Below are positions 1-8,028 of a stretch of 64,000 nt of DNA, piece after piece (the stretch's first letter is position 1; every line of letters starts with the position of its first letter). The position numbers and the translations under genes are program-made. The notes beneath the pieces were generated by a model. The model was not told the DNA's origin and ran no database searches. It was given only the letters and a program-made list of their open reading frames with translations. This DNA is from an uncultured Clostridia bacterium (GTDB lineage Bacteria > Bacillota > Clostridia > Christensenellales > Borkfalkiaceae), in the NCBI GenBank assembly GCA_947598205.1, contig CANQFB010000002.1, positions 62,001 to 126,000 on the forward strand, given 5' to 3'.

Positions 1-28
1 GAAGCGCTCTCCTGAAATTTTCACATAA
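1..28 (+). other. Possible 3' tail of an upstream gene
   Basis: The first bases could be the end of a gene that lies outside the window. One frame ends at TGA 13-15 and another at TAA 26-28, and nothing here decides between them. The ribosome-binding site of dnaB (AAGGAAG) follows at once, so dnaB is probably downstream in the same operon. In many Firmicutes rplI precedes dnaB, but here rplI lies at about 46 kb. Confidence 0.25.
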
Positions 29-40
29 GGAAGTACCGTT

Positions 41-1489
41 ATGCCCAACAATCAAATGCCGCACAATCTCGACGCCGAAGCCGCCCTTCTCGGGTGTCTT
101 CTCATCGACGAATCGGTGCAAGCTGAAATTCTCGAATTTCTCCGCGAGGAAGATTTCTATCAGGAATCCCACCGCCTGATCTTATCGGCCATGAAGAGCG
201 TGATCGGCGGACACAAGACGGTGGACGTCGTGACCCTCACCGACCAGCTCGACCGCGACGGGAACTTGGCGCGTGCGGGCGGCCTGCAAGCCGTGACCGA
301 ACTCTCGGAGAACACGCCCTCCGCGGCGAACTATAAACAGTATCTTTCCATTGTGCGGAGAGACAGCATCAACCGCGCCCTCATCCGTGCCAGCCGCGAC
401 ATCATCGAGAACAGCCAAAAGGGCCTCGAGGAGCGCGACGCCATCGCCTATGCCGAGAAGCAGGTCTACGACATCTCCCGCCAACAGGACGGGACGATGC
501 TCACGGGGCTTTCTGACGGCGCGGTCATCCACGAGGTCATCAAAAAGTTCGAGGATATTCAGGGCGATCCCAATGCTTTCCGCGGGCTCGAGACGGGTTT
601 CAAGCACCTCGACCGCATCACGAACGGCCTGCAGAAGTCCGATCTCATCGTCATCGCCGCCCGCCCCGGCATGGGCAAGACATCGCTCGCCATGAATTTG
701 GTCGAGCACGCCTGTCTGCGCAAGGGGAAGGTCGCGGCCGTCTTCTCGCTCGAAATGCCCCGCGTACAGATCGTACAGAGGCTTCTCTGCGCCCATGCGG
801 GCGTGAGTATGGAAAAGGCGCTCTCGGGCAGGCTCGTTCAGCAGGAGTGGAAAAATCTCATGCTCGCGGGCGACCGCCTGCAAAAGAGTAAGATCTATAT
901 CGACGATTCCTCCCGCATAACGCCCGCCGAGATCCTCTCCAAGTGCAGAAGGCTCGCCGCGAACGAGGGGGGGCTCGATCTCGTGATGATCGACTATATC
1001 CAGCTCATGGGCGGAGAGACGAAATACAACAATTCCGATTTCAACCGTCAACAGGAGATCGCCTCCATCACCCGCGATCTCAAGATCATGGCGAAGGAAC
1101 TCAACGTACCCGTCATCGCCCTCTCCCAGTTGCGCCGCATCCAGACGAAAGAGCCGCAACTTTCCGACCTCCGCGAATCGGGGGCGATCGAGCAGGACGC
1201 GGACATCGTCATGTTCATCAACAGGCCCGACGTTACGGCGACGCCCGATGAGCTCGCCCGCGGGACGGTCGTGAAGGGGGCGGCGGAACTCGTCATCGCC
1301 AAGCACAGAAACGGCCCGCTCGGCCGCATCCAGCTCCGCTTCTACGGCGAGACGACCCGCTTCGTCGATGTGGAAGATCAGGACCGTCCCACCGAGGAGC
1401 CCATCTTCTCCAAGAAGCCCAAAGAGGAAGAACTCCCTTCGGCGGAGGAGGCCTTCCCGCCGCAATCGGACGACGGGATCCCTTATTGA
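41..1489 (+). CDS. dnaB: Replicative DNA helicase DnaB
   Basis: Hexameric 5'-3' helicase that unwinds DNA at the replication fork. The 482 residues show the usual order: an N-terminal helical domain (about 1-110), a linker, then a RecA-like motor. Walker A (RPGMGKTS) is near residues 208-215, Walker B (VMIDYIQL) near 315, and the DnaB motif with ALSQLRR and ESGAIEQDADIV follows. The length is normal for the family. AAGGAAG sits 6 bases before the ATG. The next gene, sua5, starts three bases after the stop, so the two are probably cotranscribed. The acidic, Pro/Glu-rich C-terminal tail is unremarkable. Confidence 0.97.
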   Translation: MPNNQMPHNLDAEAALLGCLLIDESVQAEILEFLREEDFYQESHRLILSAMKSVIGGHKTVDVVTLTDQLDRDGNLARAGGLQAVTELSENTPSAANYKQYLSIVRRDSINRALIRASRDIIENSQKGLEERDAIAYAEKQVYDISRQQDGTMLTGLSDGAVIHEVIKKFEDIQGDPNAFRGLETGFKHLDRITNGLQKSDLIVIAARPGMGKTSLAMNLVEHACLRKGKVAAVFSLEMPRVQIVQRLLCAHAGVSMEKALSGRLVQQEWKNLMLAGDRLQKSKIYIDDSSRITPAEILSKCRRLAANEGGLDLVMIDYIQLMGGETKYNNSDFNRQQEIASITRDLKIMAKELNVPVIALSQLRRIQTKEPQLSDLRESGAIEQDADIVMFINRPDVTATPDELARGTVVKGAAELVIAKHRNGPLGRIQLRFYGETTRFVDVEDQDRPTEEPIFSKKPKEEELPSAEEAFPPQSDDGIPY

Positions 1490-1492
1490 CAT

Positions 1493-2491
1493 ATGGTAAC
1501 GCAAATTCTCAAAGCGGAGGGGGAGGCGCTGAAAAAAGCGGCGAAGCTCATAAGGGAGGGCGAAGCCGTCGCTTTCCATACCGAGACGGTCTACGGCCTC
1601 GGCGCGAACGCCTTTTCCGACGAAGCGGTGCTCCGCATCTATGCACTCAAGGGAAGGCCCGCGGATAATCCGCTCATCGTGCACGTACACCGCCAATATG
1701 ATATTTCAAAACTCATCGACGGCGAGCCGCCCTATGCTATGGCTCTGCGGAAGGCCTTTCTCCCGGGGCCGCTTACGATGGTCTATCCCTCAAAGGGAAA
1801 GGTCTCGAAGTACGTCTCCTGCGGCCTGAATACGCTCGCCATTCGCGTGCCGTCTTCACCCGCCGCACAGGCATTTTTGCGGGAGACGGATCTGCCCGTC
1901 GCCGCGCCTAGCGCCAATCTCTCCAAACATGTATCCCCCGTCACCGCGGGGCACGTCTTCGACGATTTCAACGGGAAGATCCCGCTCATCCTCGACGGCG
2001 GCGCATGCGAGGGAGGGATCGAAAGCACCGTGCTCGACTGTACGGGGGAGATCCCCCAGATCCTGCGCGAAGGGCTCGTGACTCGCGAGATGATCGCATC
2101 CGTCGCGGGTGCGTGCGGCATATACCGCGCAAAGAGGGGGGAGAAGCCGAAGAGCCCCGGCATGGCCTATAAACACTATTCGCCCCGTTGCCGTACGGCG
2201 TATTGCATGTCGGCAGAGGAGGCGGCGATGCTCTACGATCAAGAAGCCGCGCAGGGGGGCGCGCCCTGCATCCTCTGCGAGAGCGGCGTCGTTCCCTTGT
2301 TGGGCGGAAGGGACTGTCTCGACCTCGGAAGGGAGGGAGAGGAGATGGCGCAAAGGCTCTATGCGCTTCTGCGCACGGCAGAGGCCCGCGTGACCCTCCT
2401 CATCGGCATCGAACCGAAGGAGCGGGGCGGCGTCATGGCGGGCGTTCTGAACCGCTTTACGAGGGCATTCGGAGGGACGCATGAAACATAG
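1493..2491 (+). CDS. sua5: Threonylcarbamoyl-AMP synthase, Sua5 type
   Basis: Makes threonylcarbamoyl-AMP from threonine, bicarbonate and ATP, the first step of the t6A37 modification of ANN-reading tRNAs. The N-terminal YrdC domain (about 1-200) carries the ETVYGLGANAF and KGRPADNPL nucleotide/threonine-binding motifs and the SAN loop (APSANLS). At 332 residues it is the long Sua5 form: a linker (PKSPGMAYKHYSP) leads to the C-terminal Sua5 domain. It starts 3 bases after dnaB and overlaps the next gene by 11 bases. The same sua5-ywlE-rpiB neighbourhood occurs in Bacillus (ywlC-ywlE-ywlF). Confidence 0.95.
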   Translation: MVTQILKAEGEALKKAAKLIREGEAVAFHTETVYGLGANAFSDEAVLRIYALKGRPADNPLIVHVHRQYDISKLIDGEPPYAMALRKAFLPGPLTMVYPSKGKVSKYVSCGLNTLAIRVPSSPAAQAFLRETDLPVAAPSANLSKHVSPVTAGHVFDDFNGKIPLILDGGACEGGIESTVLDCTGEIPQILREGLVTREMIASVAGACGIYRAKRGEKPKSPGMAYKHYSPRCRTAYCMSAEEAAMLYDQEAAQGGAPCILCESGVVPLLGGRDCLDLGREGEEMAQRLYALLRTAEARVTLLIGIEPKERGGVMAGVLNRFTRAFGGTHET

Positions 2492-2930
2492 AACGATTTT
2501 GTTTATATGCACAGGCAACACCTGCCGTTCTCCCATGGCGGAGGCGGCGATGCGCGCAGAGCTCAAGAAAAAGAAGATCCGCTGGTACCGCGTACAGTCT
2601 GCGGGGCTCAAGGCGGAAGACGGGCATGCCATGTCCGCAAACAGCATGCAAGCTCTCTCGGAAGCGAAGATCCCTTTCGCCCCTGATTTTCACTCTAAAA
2701 GGCTCACGAGGGAGATGATCGAAGAGGCCTATATGGTCGTCTGCATGACGGAATCTCTGCGCGAAGCCCTCAAAGAATATGCAAATGTTACGAGCTTTTA
2801 TGCACTTTGCGGGAAGGAGATCCCCGATCCCTTCGGGCAGGGCATCGACGTCTACCGCGTCACCCTCCGCGCCATCCGCGAATGTCTGCCGCGCGTCATA
2901 CAGGTCTGCTGTCCTCCCGTGGAGGATTGA
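2481..2930 (+). CDS. ywlE: Low-molecular-weight protein (arginine) phosphatase, YwlE-like
   Basis: Cytosolic phosphatase of the low-molecular-weight PTP fold. The P-loop CTGNTCRS puts the nucleophile at Cys10 and the phosphate-binding Arg at 16. Thr11 after the Cys is the feature associated with arginine rather than tyrosine phosphatase activity in Bacillus YwlE. The general acid lies in the DPFGQG motif near residue 113. The protein has 149 residues, as is usual. The start overlaps the end of sua5 by 11 bases, which implies translational coupling. Arginine phosphatase specificity is inferred from Thr11 and from the rpiB neighbour. McsB, the kinase partner, is not in the window. Confidence 0.88.
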   Translation: MKHRTILFICTGNTCRSPMAEAAMRAELKKKKIRWYRVQSAGLKAEDGHAMSANSMQALSEAKIPFAPDFHSKRLTREMIEEAYMVVCMTESLREALKEYANVTSFYALCGKEIPDPFGQGIDVYRVTLRAIRECLPRVIQVCCPPVED

Positions 2931-2947
2931 ACGATAAGGAGGATTTT

Positions 2948-3400
2948 ATGAAAATTGCCATCGCAAGCGATCACGGCGGGTTTGTCCGTAAGGTGCTCGT
3001 CGTAAATTATCTGAAGAAAAGGGGATACGAGGTTTTCGATTTCGGAACAAACTCCGAGGAGTCCTGCGATTATCCCGACTACGCTCTCTCGGCGGCCGAG
3101 GCCGTCGCTTCGGGACAGTGCGATAGGGGGATCCTCATTTGCACGACGGGCATCGGCATGTCGATCGCCGCAAATAAAGTGCGGGGCATCCGCTGTGCGC
3201 TCTGCTCGGACCTTCGTTCTGCGAAGATGACCCGCCTTCACAACGATGCGAACATGCTCGCCATCGGCGCGGACGTCATCGGAAGACAGCTCTCTATTGC
3301 GATCATCAATATCTTCCTTGCAACGGATTTTTCGGGTGAGGAACGGCACAGACGCCGCATCGCAAAGATCGCGCAGATCGAAAAAAAGTATCAAAATTAA
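2948..3400 (+). CDS. rpiB: Ribose-5-phosphate isomerase B
   Basis: Interconverts ribose 5-phosphate and ribulose 5-phosphate in the pentose phosphate pathway; a related enzyme acts on galactose 6-phosphate. The 150-residue product begins MKIAIASDHGG, the phosphate-binding SDHGG motif of RpiB/LacAB. The active-site loop CTTGIGMSIAANK is present, with the second position Thr instead of the more usual Gly. A longer reading frame extends upstream, but the ATG at 2948 follows AAGGAGG (2937-2943) and matches the family N-terminus, so it was chosen. It lies 17 bases after ywlE and is probably in the same operon. Confidence 0.95.
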   Translation: MKIAIASDHGGFVRKVLVVNYLKKRGYEVFDFGTNSEESCDYPDYALSAAEAVASGQCDRGILICTTGIGMSIAANKVRGIRCALCSDLRSAKMTRLHNDANMLAIGADVIGRQLSIAIINIFLATDFSGEERHRRRIAKIAQIEKKYQN

Positions 3401-3421
3401 GTTTTTCTGGAGGAGATCTCC

Positions 3422-4972
3422 GTGCTTAAAAAGGCGCTCATCGATAAGATCGTCGAATCGCTCTCTTCCATATTGCCCATAGCGCTCATCGTGGTTGCCT
3501 TGTCGCTCGCATTGATCCCTCTCGATACGGGATTTTTCGTGCTGTTCATCATCGGCGTCTTTCTTCTCGTCTTCGGAATGGGTTTCTTTACGCAGGGGGC
3601 GGATATGTCGATGCTCGTCATCGGCGAGAAGATCGGCTCCGCCATGACGAAATCCAAGAAGGTCTGGCTCATCGCCCTTCTCTCCTTCATCATCGGCGTC
3701 ATCGTCACGGTGGCCGAACCCGATCTCCAGATCCTCGCGCGGCAAGTTCCCGCAGTCGCCGAAAAGACGCCGCTCGGAAATTATCTCCTCATTATCGTCG
3801 TTGCGGCGGGCGTCGGCATCTTTCTCGTCATCGCAATGCTTCGGATCATTCTCAAGATCCGTCTCTCCATTCTTCTGATCGCATTCTACGCGATCGCCTT
3901 CCTTTTGTGCATCTTCGTCTCTCCCTCCTTTTGGGCGGTTTCTTTTGACGCGGGCGGCGTGACGACGGGGCCCATGACTGTTCCGTTCATCATATCGCTC
4001 GGCGTGGGCGTCGCATCCCTGCGGGCGGGGAAGGGGAGCAGGGATGATTCCTTCGGCCTTGTCGCGCTCTCGAGCGTCGGGCCCGTCGTCGCAACGCTCA
4101 TTCTCGGCATCATCTTCAAGGCGGGCGGGATCGAGTATAATATCGACAGTGCGCTCAAGATCCCCGAGGGGGTGGTAACGACGCGCAACGTGCTTCTTGA
4201 ATATGCTGACGGCTTCCGCATCCACGCCATGGACGTCGCCGTCGCGGTGAGCCCCATCATCATCTTCTTCCTTATCTTCGAGGTGGCCACCCGCTCCTTC
4301 AAGAAAAGACAAGTCCTGCGCATCCTCTTCGGATTTATCTATACATATATCGGGCTTGTTCTCTTCCTTACGGGAGCGAACACGGGGTTTATGCCCGTCG
4401 GAAGAATGATCGGCGAAGAGCTGGCGGGGATCGCGGGCGGTTGGCTTCTCATACCCGCAGGCATGCTGATCGGATATTTTGTCGTCGCGGCCGAACCCGC
4501 GGTGCACGTCCTCAACAAGCAGGTAGAACGCATCTCGGCGGGGGCGATCTCCGAAAGGGCCATGAAGCGCGCCCTCTGCATCGGCGTATCCGTCTCGCTG
4601 GGGCTCGCCATGGTGCGCGTGCTTACGCATATCAATATTTTGTGGATCTTGCTCCCCGGCTACGGCGTCGCCCTCATCCTCACCTTCTTTGCGCCGCCTC
4701 TCTACACGGGCATCGCGTTCGACTCGGGCGGCGTTGCGAGCGGTGCGATGGTCTCGTCCTTCGTCTTGCCGCTCGCCTTCGGCGCATGCTATGCGCTGAA
4801 CGGGAGTTCGGAATTCATCATGACGGACGCCTTCGGTTGCGTCGCGTTCGTCGCCTTGACGCCGCTTATCACCATTCAGATCCTCGGCATCTACCACCGT
4901 ATCAAGACGCGCAAGATCAAGCGCAATTTCATCGCGGCAGAAGAAAAAATCATCATCTATGAGGTGGATTGA
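3422..4972 (+). CDS. DUF1538 family polytopic membrane protein
   Basis: Integral membrane protein of 516 residues with about 12 hydrophobic segments. It looks like an internal duplication: each half has a signature of the form FDxGGVxxGxM, near residues 176-187 (FDAGGVTTGPM) and 436-446 (FDSGGVASGAM). This matches the DUF1538 family, of unknown function, whose genes often sit beside a PII-like gene, as here. The start is a GTG with GGAGG at 3409-3413, 8 bases upstream. The stop overlaps the next ATG by one base (TGATG). Inference: a transporter or channel gated by its PII-like partner. Confidence 0.85.
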   Translation: MLKKALIDKIVESLSSILPIALIVVALSLALIPLDTGFFVLFIIGVFLLVFGMGFFTQGADMSMLVIGEKIGSAMTKSKKVWLIALLSFIIGVIVTVAEPDLQILARQVPAVAEKTPLGNYLLIIVVAAGVGIFLVIAMLRIILKIRLSILLIAFYAIAFLLCIFVSPSFWAVSFDAGGVTTGPMTVPFIISLGVGVASLRAGKGSRDDSFGLVALSSVGPVVATLILGIIFKAGGIEYNIDSALKIPEGVVTTRNVLLEYADGFRIHAMDVAVAVSPIIIFFLIFEVATRSFKKRQVLRILFGFIYTYIGLVLFLTGANTGFMPVGRMIGEELAGIAGGWLLIPAGMLIGYFVVAAEPAVHVLNKQVERISAGAISERAMKRALCIGVSVSLGLAMVRVLTHINILWILLPGYGVALILTFFAPPLYTGIAFDSGGVASGAMVSSFVLPLAFGACYALNGSSEFIMTDAFGCVAFVALTPLITIQILGIYHRIKTRKIKRNFIAAEEKIIIYEVD

Positions 4973-5763
4973 TGAGGAAAGTCCGTATCAAACCGAAGTC
5001 GGCCCTAAACATTCCCGCGAGCCGCGATCTTTCCTCGGGAACGCTCCGCGCAAAGCTCCTCGTAAGTATCGTGAACTTGCGCGACGAGAAGAAACTCAAA
5101 GAGATCTTGGACGATTGTTCGGTGGGGATCACCTACCAACTCACGGGAACGGGTACGGCGCAGTCGGCCGTTCTCGATTACTTTGGCATCGCCGAGACGG
5201 AGAAGGCCGTGCTCTTTTCCCTCTTTCCCGAATCGGACGAGGAGACCGTCCTGCGCCTTCTGCGGGAGGAGATGTCCCTCTATCTCGCAGGGAAGGGGAT
5301 CTCCTTCACCGTTCCGCTTTCGGGCATTTCGCAGACGATCGCAGACGGGATCACGGGCGCGGCTACCAATAAAGTTTTGGACGGGAGCAAGATTATGAGA
5401 AGTTCAGATAGGAAATACGACCTCATCGTCGCCTGCGTGGGGGCAAATTTTGTCGAGACGGCCATCGACGCGGCGCGGGAAGCGGGCGCGGCGGGGGGAA
5501 CGTTCATCAGCGGCCGTGCGATGAAAAATGAGAAGGCGGAACAGTTCGTCGGCATCTCCCTCATCAGAGAGCAGGAGGTTCTCCTCATTCTCTCGCGGAA
5601 GGAAGCCACGCCCGCCATCATGGCCGCCCTCTCCGACCGAGTGGGCGCCCAGACGGAGGCCGCGGGGGTCATCTTCTCCGTTCCCGTCGATCGGACTGCG
5701 GGCATCTCCGCCGCAGAAGAGGAAGAGCTCGCGGCAGCTTCCGATGGAGAGGACAGGTCATGA
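4972..5763 (+). CDS. Tandem PII-like (GlnB-fold) regulatory protein
   Basis: Predicted soluble protein of 263 residues that appears to contain two PII-like ferredoxin-fold units, about 25-125 and 135-240. Each has the strand-helix pattern of GlnB relatives, for example LLVSIVNLRDEKKLKEIL and DLIVACVGANFVETAIDAA. The classical T-loop uridylylation site is not recognisable. The gene overlaps the DUF1538 gene by one base and the peptidase E gene by four (ATGA), so the three are coupled. The ATG at 4972 was preferred over a TTG three bases upstream because GAGGTGG is well spaced for it. Role inferred: a small-molecule sensor that binds the DUF1538 protein. Confidence 0.78.
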   Translation: MRKVRIKPKSALNIPASRDLSSGTLRAKLLVSIVNLRDEKKLKEILDDCSVGITYQLTGTGTAQSAVLDYFGIAETEKAVLFSLFPESDEETVLRLLREEMSLYLAGKGISFTVPLSGISQTIADGITGAATNKVLDGSKIMRSSDRKYDLIVACVGANFVETAIDAAREAGAAGGTFISGRAMKNEKAEQFVGISLIREQEVLLILSRKEATPAIMAALSDRVGAQTEAAGVIFSVPVDRTAGISAAEEEELAAASDGEDRS

Positions 5764-6443
5764 AGCGTTTGATCCTCATCGGCGGGGGAGAGCTCAAAGA
5801 GCGTGAGACATATTCGATCGACGCCTATATCGCCGCCGAAGCGAAAAAGATCGCGGGCGAGAGGCGGCCCTGCGGACTCTTCATCCCGACGGCCAGCCAC
5901 GACTGCATGCCCTACTACAACACATTCCATAAAGTATATACAGGTCTTTTCGATATCAAGACGGACGTCGCCCTCACCGTGGGAAGAGAGATTGACCCTG
6001 TGAAGATGGCGGCGAAATTTGATAAGGCCGACTTCTTATACGTCGGCGGGGGAAATACCGTCTTCATGCTCGAAAGTTGGCGGGAAAGCGGTCTTCTTTC
6101 CTATATCCAAAAGTTTTACGAAGAGGGGAAGTTCGTCTGCGGGCTCTCCGCGGGGGCGATCTGCTGGTTCGAGGATATGTATTCCGATTCCGTCGTCGAA
6201 GGGGAATACGCCATGTACAAAGGTCTCGGCTGGGTGAAGGGGAAAATTTCTCCCCATTATGACCAAAGAATGCTTGACTTCGATAGGATCGTCCTGTATA
6301 ATAAAGAATGCGCGTGGGGTCTCGAGAACCGCGCCGCGCTCGAAATGGCAGACGGAAAGCCCGTTTGCAGTATTTCGGACGGCGGAAAGGTGTGGATGCT
6401 CGACGGCTCCGACGGGAAAACTCTCGTCAAAAGGCAATTTTGA
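5760..6443 (+). CDS. pepE: Peptidase E-like serine peptidase (family S51)
   Basis: Cytosolic S51-family hydrolase; characterised members cleave N-terminal Asp dipeptides, and cyanophycinase is a relative. The nucleophile motif GLSAGAICW places Ser at residue 130. The preceding segment FLYVGGGNTVFML is the typical glycine-rich loop. The length (227) and the N-terminal LIGGGELK also fit. It shares an ATGA overlap with the PII-like gene and ends the operon. Substrate specificity cannot be read from sequence. Confidence 0.88.
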   Translation: MKRLILIGGGELKERETYSIDAYIAAEAKKIAGERRPCGLFIPTASHDCMPYYNTFHKVYTGLFDIKTDVALTVGREIDPVKMAAKFDKADFLYVGGGNTVFMLESWRESGLLSYIQKFYEEGKFVCGLSAGAICWFEDMYSDSVVEGEYAMYKGLGWVKGKISPHYDQRMLDFDRIVLYNKECAWGLENRAALEMADGKPVCSISDGGKVWMLDGSDGKTLVKRQF

Positions 6444-6567
6444 CCGCGCGCTTCGGCCCCCGCGCCGTGTAAAAATAGCGGGCAAGGTCGCCGCGAAAGC
6501 GGCACAGCGGGTTTGACCTCCGCCTCGGCGTTTTTCCCGTGCCGAGTAAAAGTGACGGGATCTTGTT

Positions 6568-6650
6568 GCGGATGTGGCGAAATTGGCAGACGCGCAGGTT
6601 TCAGGTTCCTGTGGGAGACCATGCAGGTTCAAGTCCTGTCATCCGCACCA
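6568..6650 (+). tRNA. tRNA-Leu (anticodon CAG)
   Basis: The acceptor stem pairs GCGGATG (6568-6574) with CATCCGC (6640-6646), followed by ACCA, so the CCA end is encoded. The D arm GGCGAAATTGGCAGACGC is typical of leucine tRNAs. The anticodon loop TTCAGGT gives CAG, which reads CUG. A long variable arm, as in class II tRNAs, precedes the T arm GCAGG-TTCAAGT-CCTGT. One base pair at the top of the anticodon stem is a T-T mismatch. The 3' end is copied again 302 bases downstream. Confidence 0.95.
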
Positions 6651-6652
6651 AA
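6630..6652 (+). repeat. tRNA 3'-end direct repeat, copy 1
   Basis: These 23 bases cover the T loop to CCA end of tRNA-Leu plus two A residues. They recur at 6932-6954 with one mismatch (C to A before ACCAAA). A partial inverted copy, CCATGACAGGACTTG, lies at 6700-6714. Confidence 0.85.
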
Positions 6653-6686
6653 CGAAGCGGCACCCTTGTGGGTGCCGCTTCGTTTG
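6651..6686. terminator. Hairpin directly after tRNA-Leu
   Basis: A perfect inverted repeat of about 15 bp (AACGAAGCGGCACCC, loop TTGT) begins at the base after the CCA end. There is only a short T run (CGTTTGG), so it is a weak intrinsic terminator at best. It may instead be a processing or stability element. Confidence 0.6.
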
Positions 6687-6931
6687 GTATGAATCGAGCC
6701 CATGACAGGACTTGAGGGTGGAGCATTGCAGTTCTGCTCAACAGCCCAGTGGGCTGTGAGCTGCAATGCGACAGTCGAGCTGGTAGCGAGGCGGGGTGCG
6801 GCGGGCACTACCGCCGCACGAGGCGAGAGCGGGAGCGAGCGGTTTGCGGGCGAATACATTGAATTGCAATTAAGTTTGCCGCAAACTGAACAGCACAGTG
6901 TGCTGTTCACCGGGGCGCGCCGCCAAAGGCA
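6653..6931. other. Hairpin-dense non-coding unit flanked by tRNA-end repeats
   Basis: No convincing gene lies in this stretch. It is packed with inverted repeats: 6724-6769 (a long imperfect stem with GCATTGCAG and an inner ACAGCCCA/TGGGCTGT), 6796-6819 (GTGCGGCGG/CCGCCGCAC), about 6842-6887 (GTTTGCGG/CCGCAAAC) and 6888-6909 (GAACAGCAC/GTGCTGTTC). It is bounded by direct repeats of the tRNA-Leu 3' end. This could be a structured RNA, a remnant of an element that integrated at the tRNA, or a minimal non-autonomous element. An antisense frame of about 100 codons exists, but its composition follows the hairpins. Confidence 0.5.
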
Positions 6932-6954
6932 CAAGTCCTGTCATCCGAACCAAA
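6932..6954 (+). repeat. tRNA 3'-end direct repeat, copy 2
   Basis: This matches 6630-6652 at 22 of 23 positions but has no tRNA body in front of it. Together with copy 1 it resembles an att-site pair. Confidence 0.8.
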
Positions 6955-6996
6955 GCGGCGGGAGAGGCAACAGCCTCTCCCGCCGCTTTGGAATAT
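6950..6996. terminator. Strong GC-rich hairpin, bidirectional terminator candidate
   Basis: CCAAAGCGGCGGGAGAGG pairs perfectly with CCTCTCCCGCCGCTTTGG across a CAACAG loop. It is followed on the plus strand by AATATTTTCG. It also lies just past the stop of the minus-strand membrane gene ending at 7004 and could serve both directions. Confidence 0.65.
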
Positions 6997-7003
6997 TTTC
7001 GTA

Positions 7004-7906
7004 TTATTTTTGTCCTAATGCTTTCCGATTGTAGGGGACGGGCAATTTTTTGCGCGCAGGAGGGGTAGCTTGATGCAAAAATAAGGCGCGGAAGTCGGCG
7101 ACAAAATTTTTCCGATCGAAGATCGCCCCGAGGAGAAGGGCTATAAGCGTTATGCCGTAGTAAAGGGGAACGGCATACCATAAAATTGGCGTATAGACCC
7201 TTCCCGCGCCGCCGAGAAAGATGGCGGGGGAGAGCGCCTCCACCACCTTGATAAGGGCGTTGAAGGGGGAGTTGTTCGCAGGGGGGCCCATGATGCCCGC
7301 GGGATTGACGGCAAGGAGGCTTTGGTAGAGATGATCGGGCGCGGATTTATCGGTCAGAAGCAGGAAGATGATATTGTTGAGCAAGATCGAAAAGAGCATG
7401 CAGATAAAATAAAGCCCGAACTTCCACCCGTCGCCGTGGCAAAAGCGTACCCTTCCCCAGAGTGCGGGAAGAAGGGAGGTCAGAAGCAGGAGTTCATGGC
7501 AGATGAAGAAACGGATAAATTCCCACACGATGTTGGGGGCGAAGATATTCTTCCCGAAGAACCAAAAGGGGACGAGGAGGGCGATTGCGCCCGAGATCGT
7601 TCCCACATAGGCGATGAATTGTTTTGCGCTTCGGCTCTTGCAAAAGTGCATGAGCGGCGAAAAGATGATGAGAAAGGCACAGATATTATAGGCGGTGTTG
7701 TCGAGATGAAGCCCCCGCGCAAAGATATGGGGATAGATGATATGTTTGAAAAAATGCTGAATGATATTGACGGCCATGAGCAGAATGATGACGTTGCGCT
7801 TGGTCGTCTCTGTCGCACGGCGGAGGGGAAAATAGAGCGCAAGAACGCAGACGGCAGCCGCAAGCAAGACCAAAATATGGGAGGCGGAAAAAACTTGCAG
7901 TACCAT
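7004..7906 (-). CDS. YwaF-like integral membrane protein (TIGR02206 type)
   Basis: Membrane protein of 300 residues with about seven hydrophobic helices. The pattern of helices, with conserved His in HFFKHIIYP, NICAF and HELLLLTSLLPA, resembles the TIGR02206/YwaF family, whose function is not established. It stands alone, transcribed opposite to the preceding genes. A canonical promoter lies at 7937-7966. The C-terminal tail is basic (KKLPVPYNRKALGQK) and probably cytosolic. Confidence 0.72.
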   Translation of the reverse strand: MVLQVFSASHILVLLAAAVCVLALYFPLRRATETTKRNVIILLMAVNIIQHFFKHIIYPHIFARGLHLDNTAYNICAFLIIFSPLMHFCKSRSAKQFIAYVGTISGAIALLVPFWFFGKNIFAPNIVWEFIRFFICHELLLLTSLLPALWGRVRFCHGDGWKFGLYFICMLFSILLNNIIFLLLTDKSAPDHLYQSLLAVNPAGIMGPPANNSPFNALIKVVEALSPAIFLGGAGRVYTPILWYAVPLYYGITLIALLLGAIFDRKNFVADFRALFLHQATPPARKKLPVPYNRKALGQK

Positions 7907-7936
7907 CTTCTTTCTCCGAATGTAAAACTTACGTCC

Positions 7937-7966
7937 ATTATAACGGAAACACTATAAGGAAGTCAA
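7937..7966 (-). promoter_or_regulatory. Sigma-A promoter of the YwaF-like gene
   Basis: On the minus strand TTGACT (7961-7966) and TATAAT (7937-7942) are separated by 18 bases. The start codon is about 30 bases downstream, with GGAG before it. Confidence 0.8.
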
Positions 7967-8028
7967 GGGATCATGCGCAATGAGAGTTGAGGGGATTCTC
8001 TCGCCCCCCTTCATAATGATTTTCCGCC

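Noticed and set aside
2852..4897. Open frame of about 680 codons antisense to rpiB and the DUF1538 gene
   Set aside because: Extremely Asp/Arg-rich, typical of the reverse strand of a membrane protein gene; crosses two well-supported genes.
6629..6934. Possible 101-codon gene on the minus strand after tRNA-Leu
   Set aside because: It translates the tRNA end and hairpins; no ribosome-binding site. Such frames near tRNAs are often spurious.
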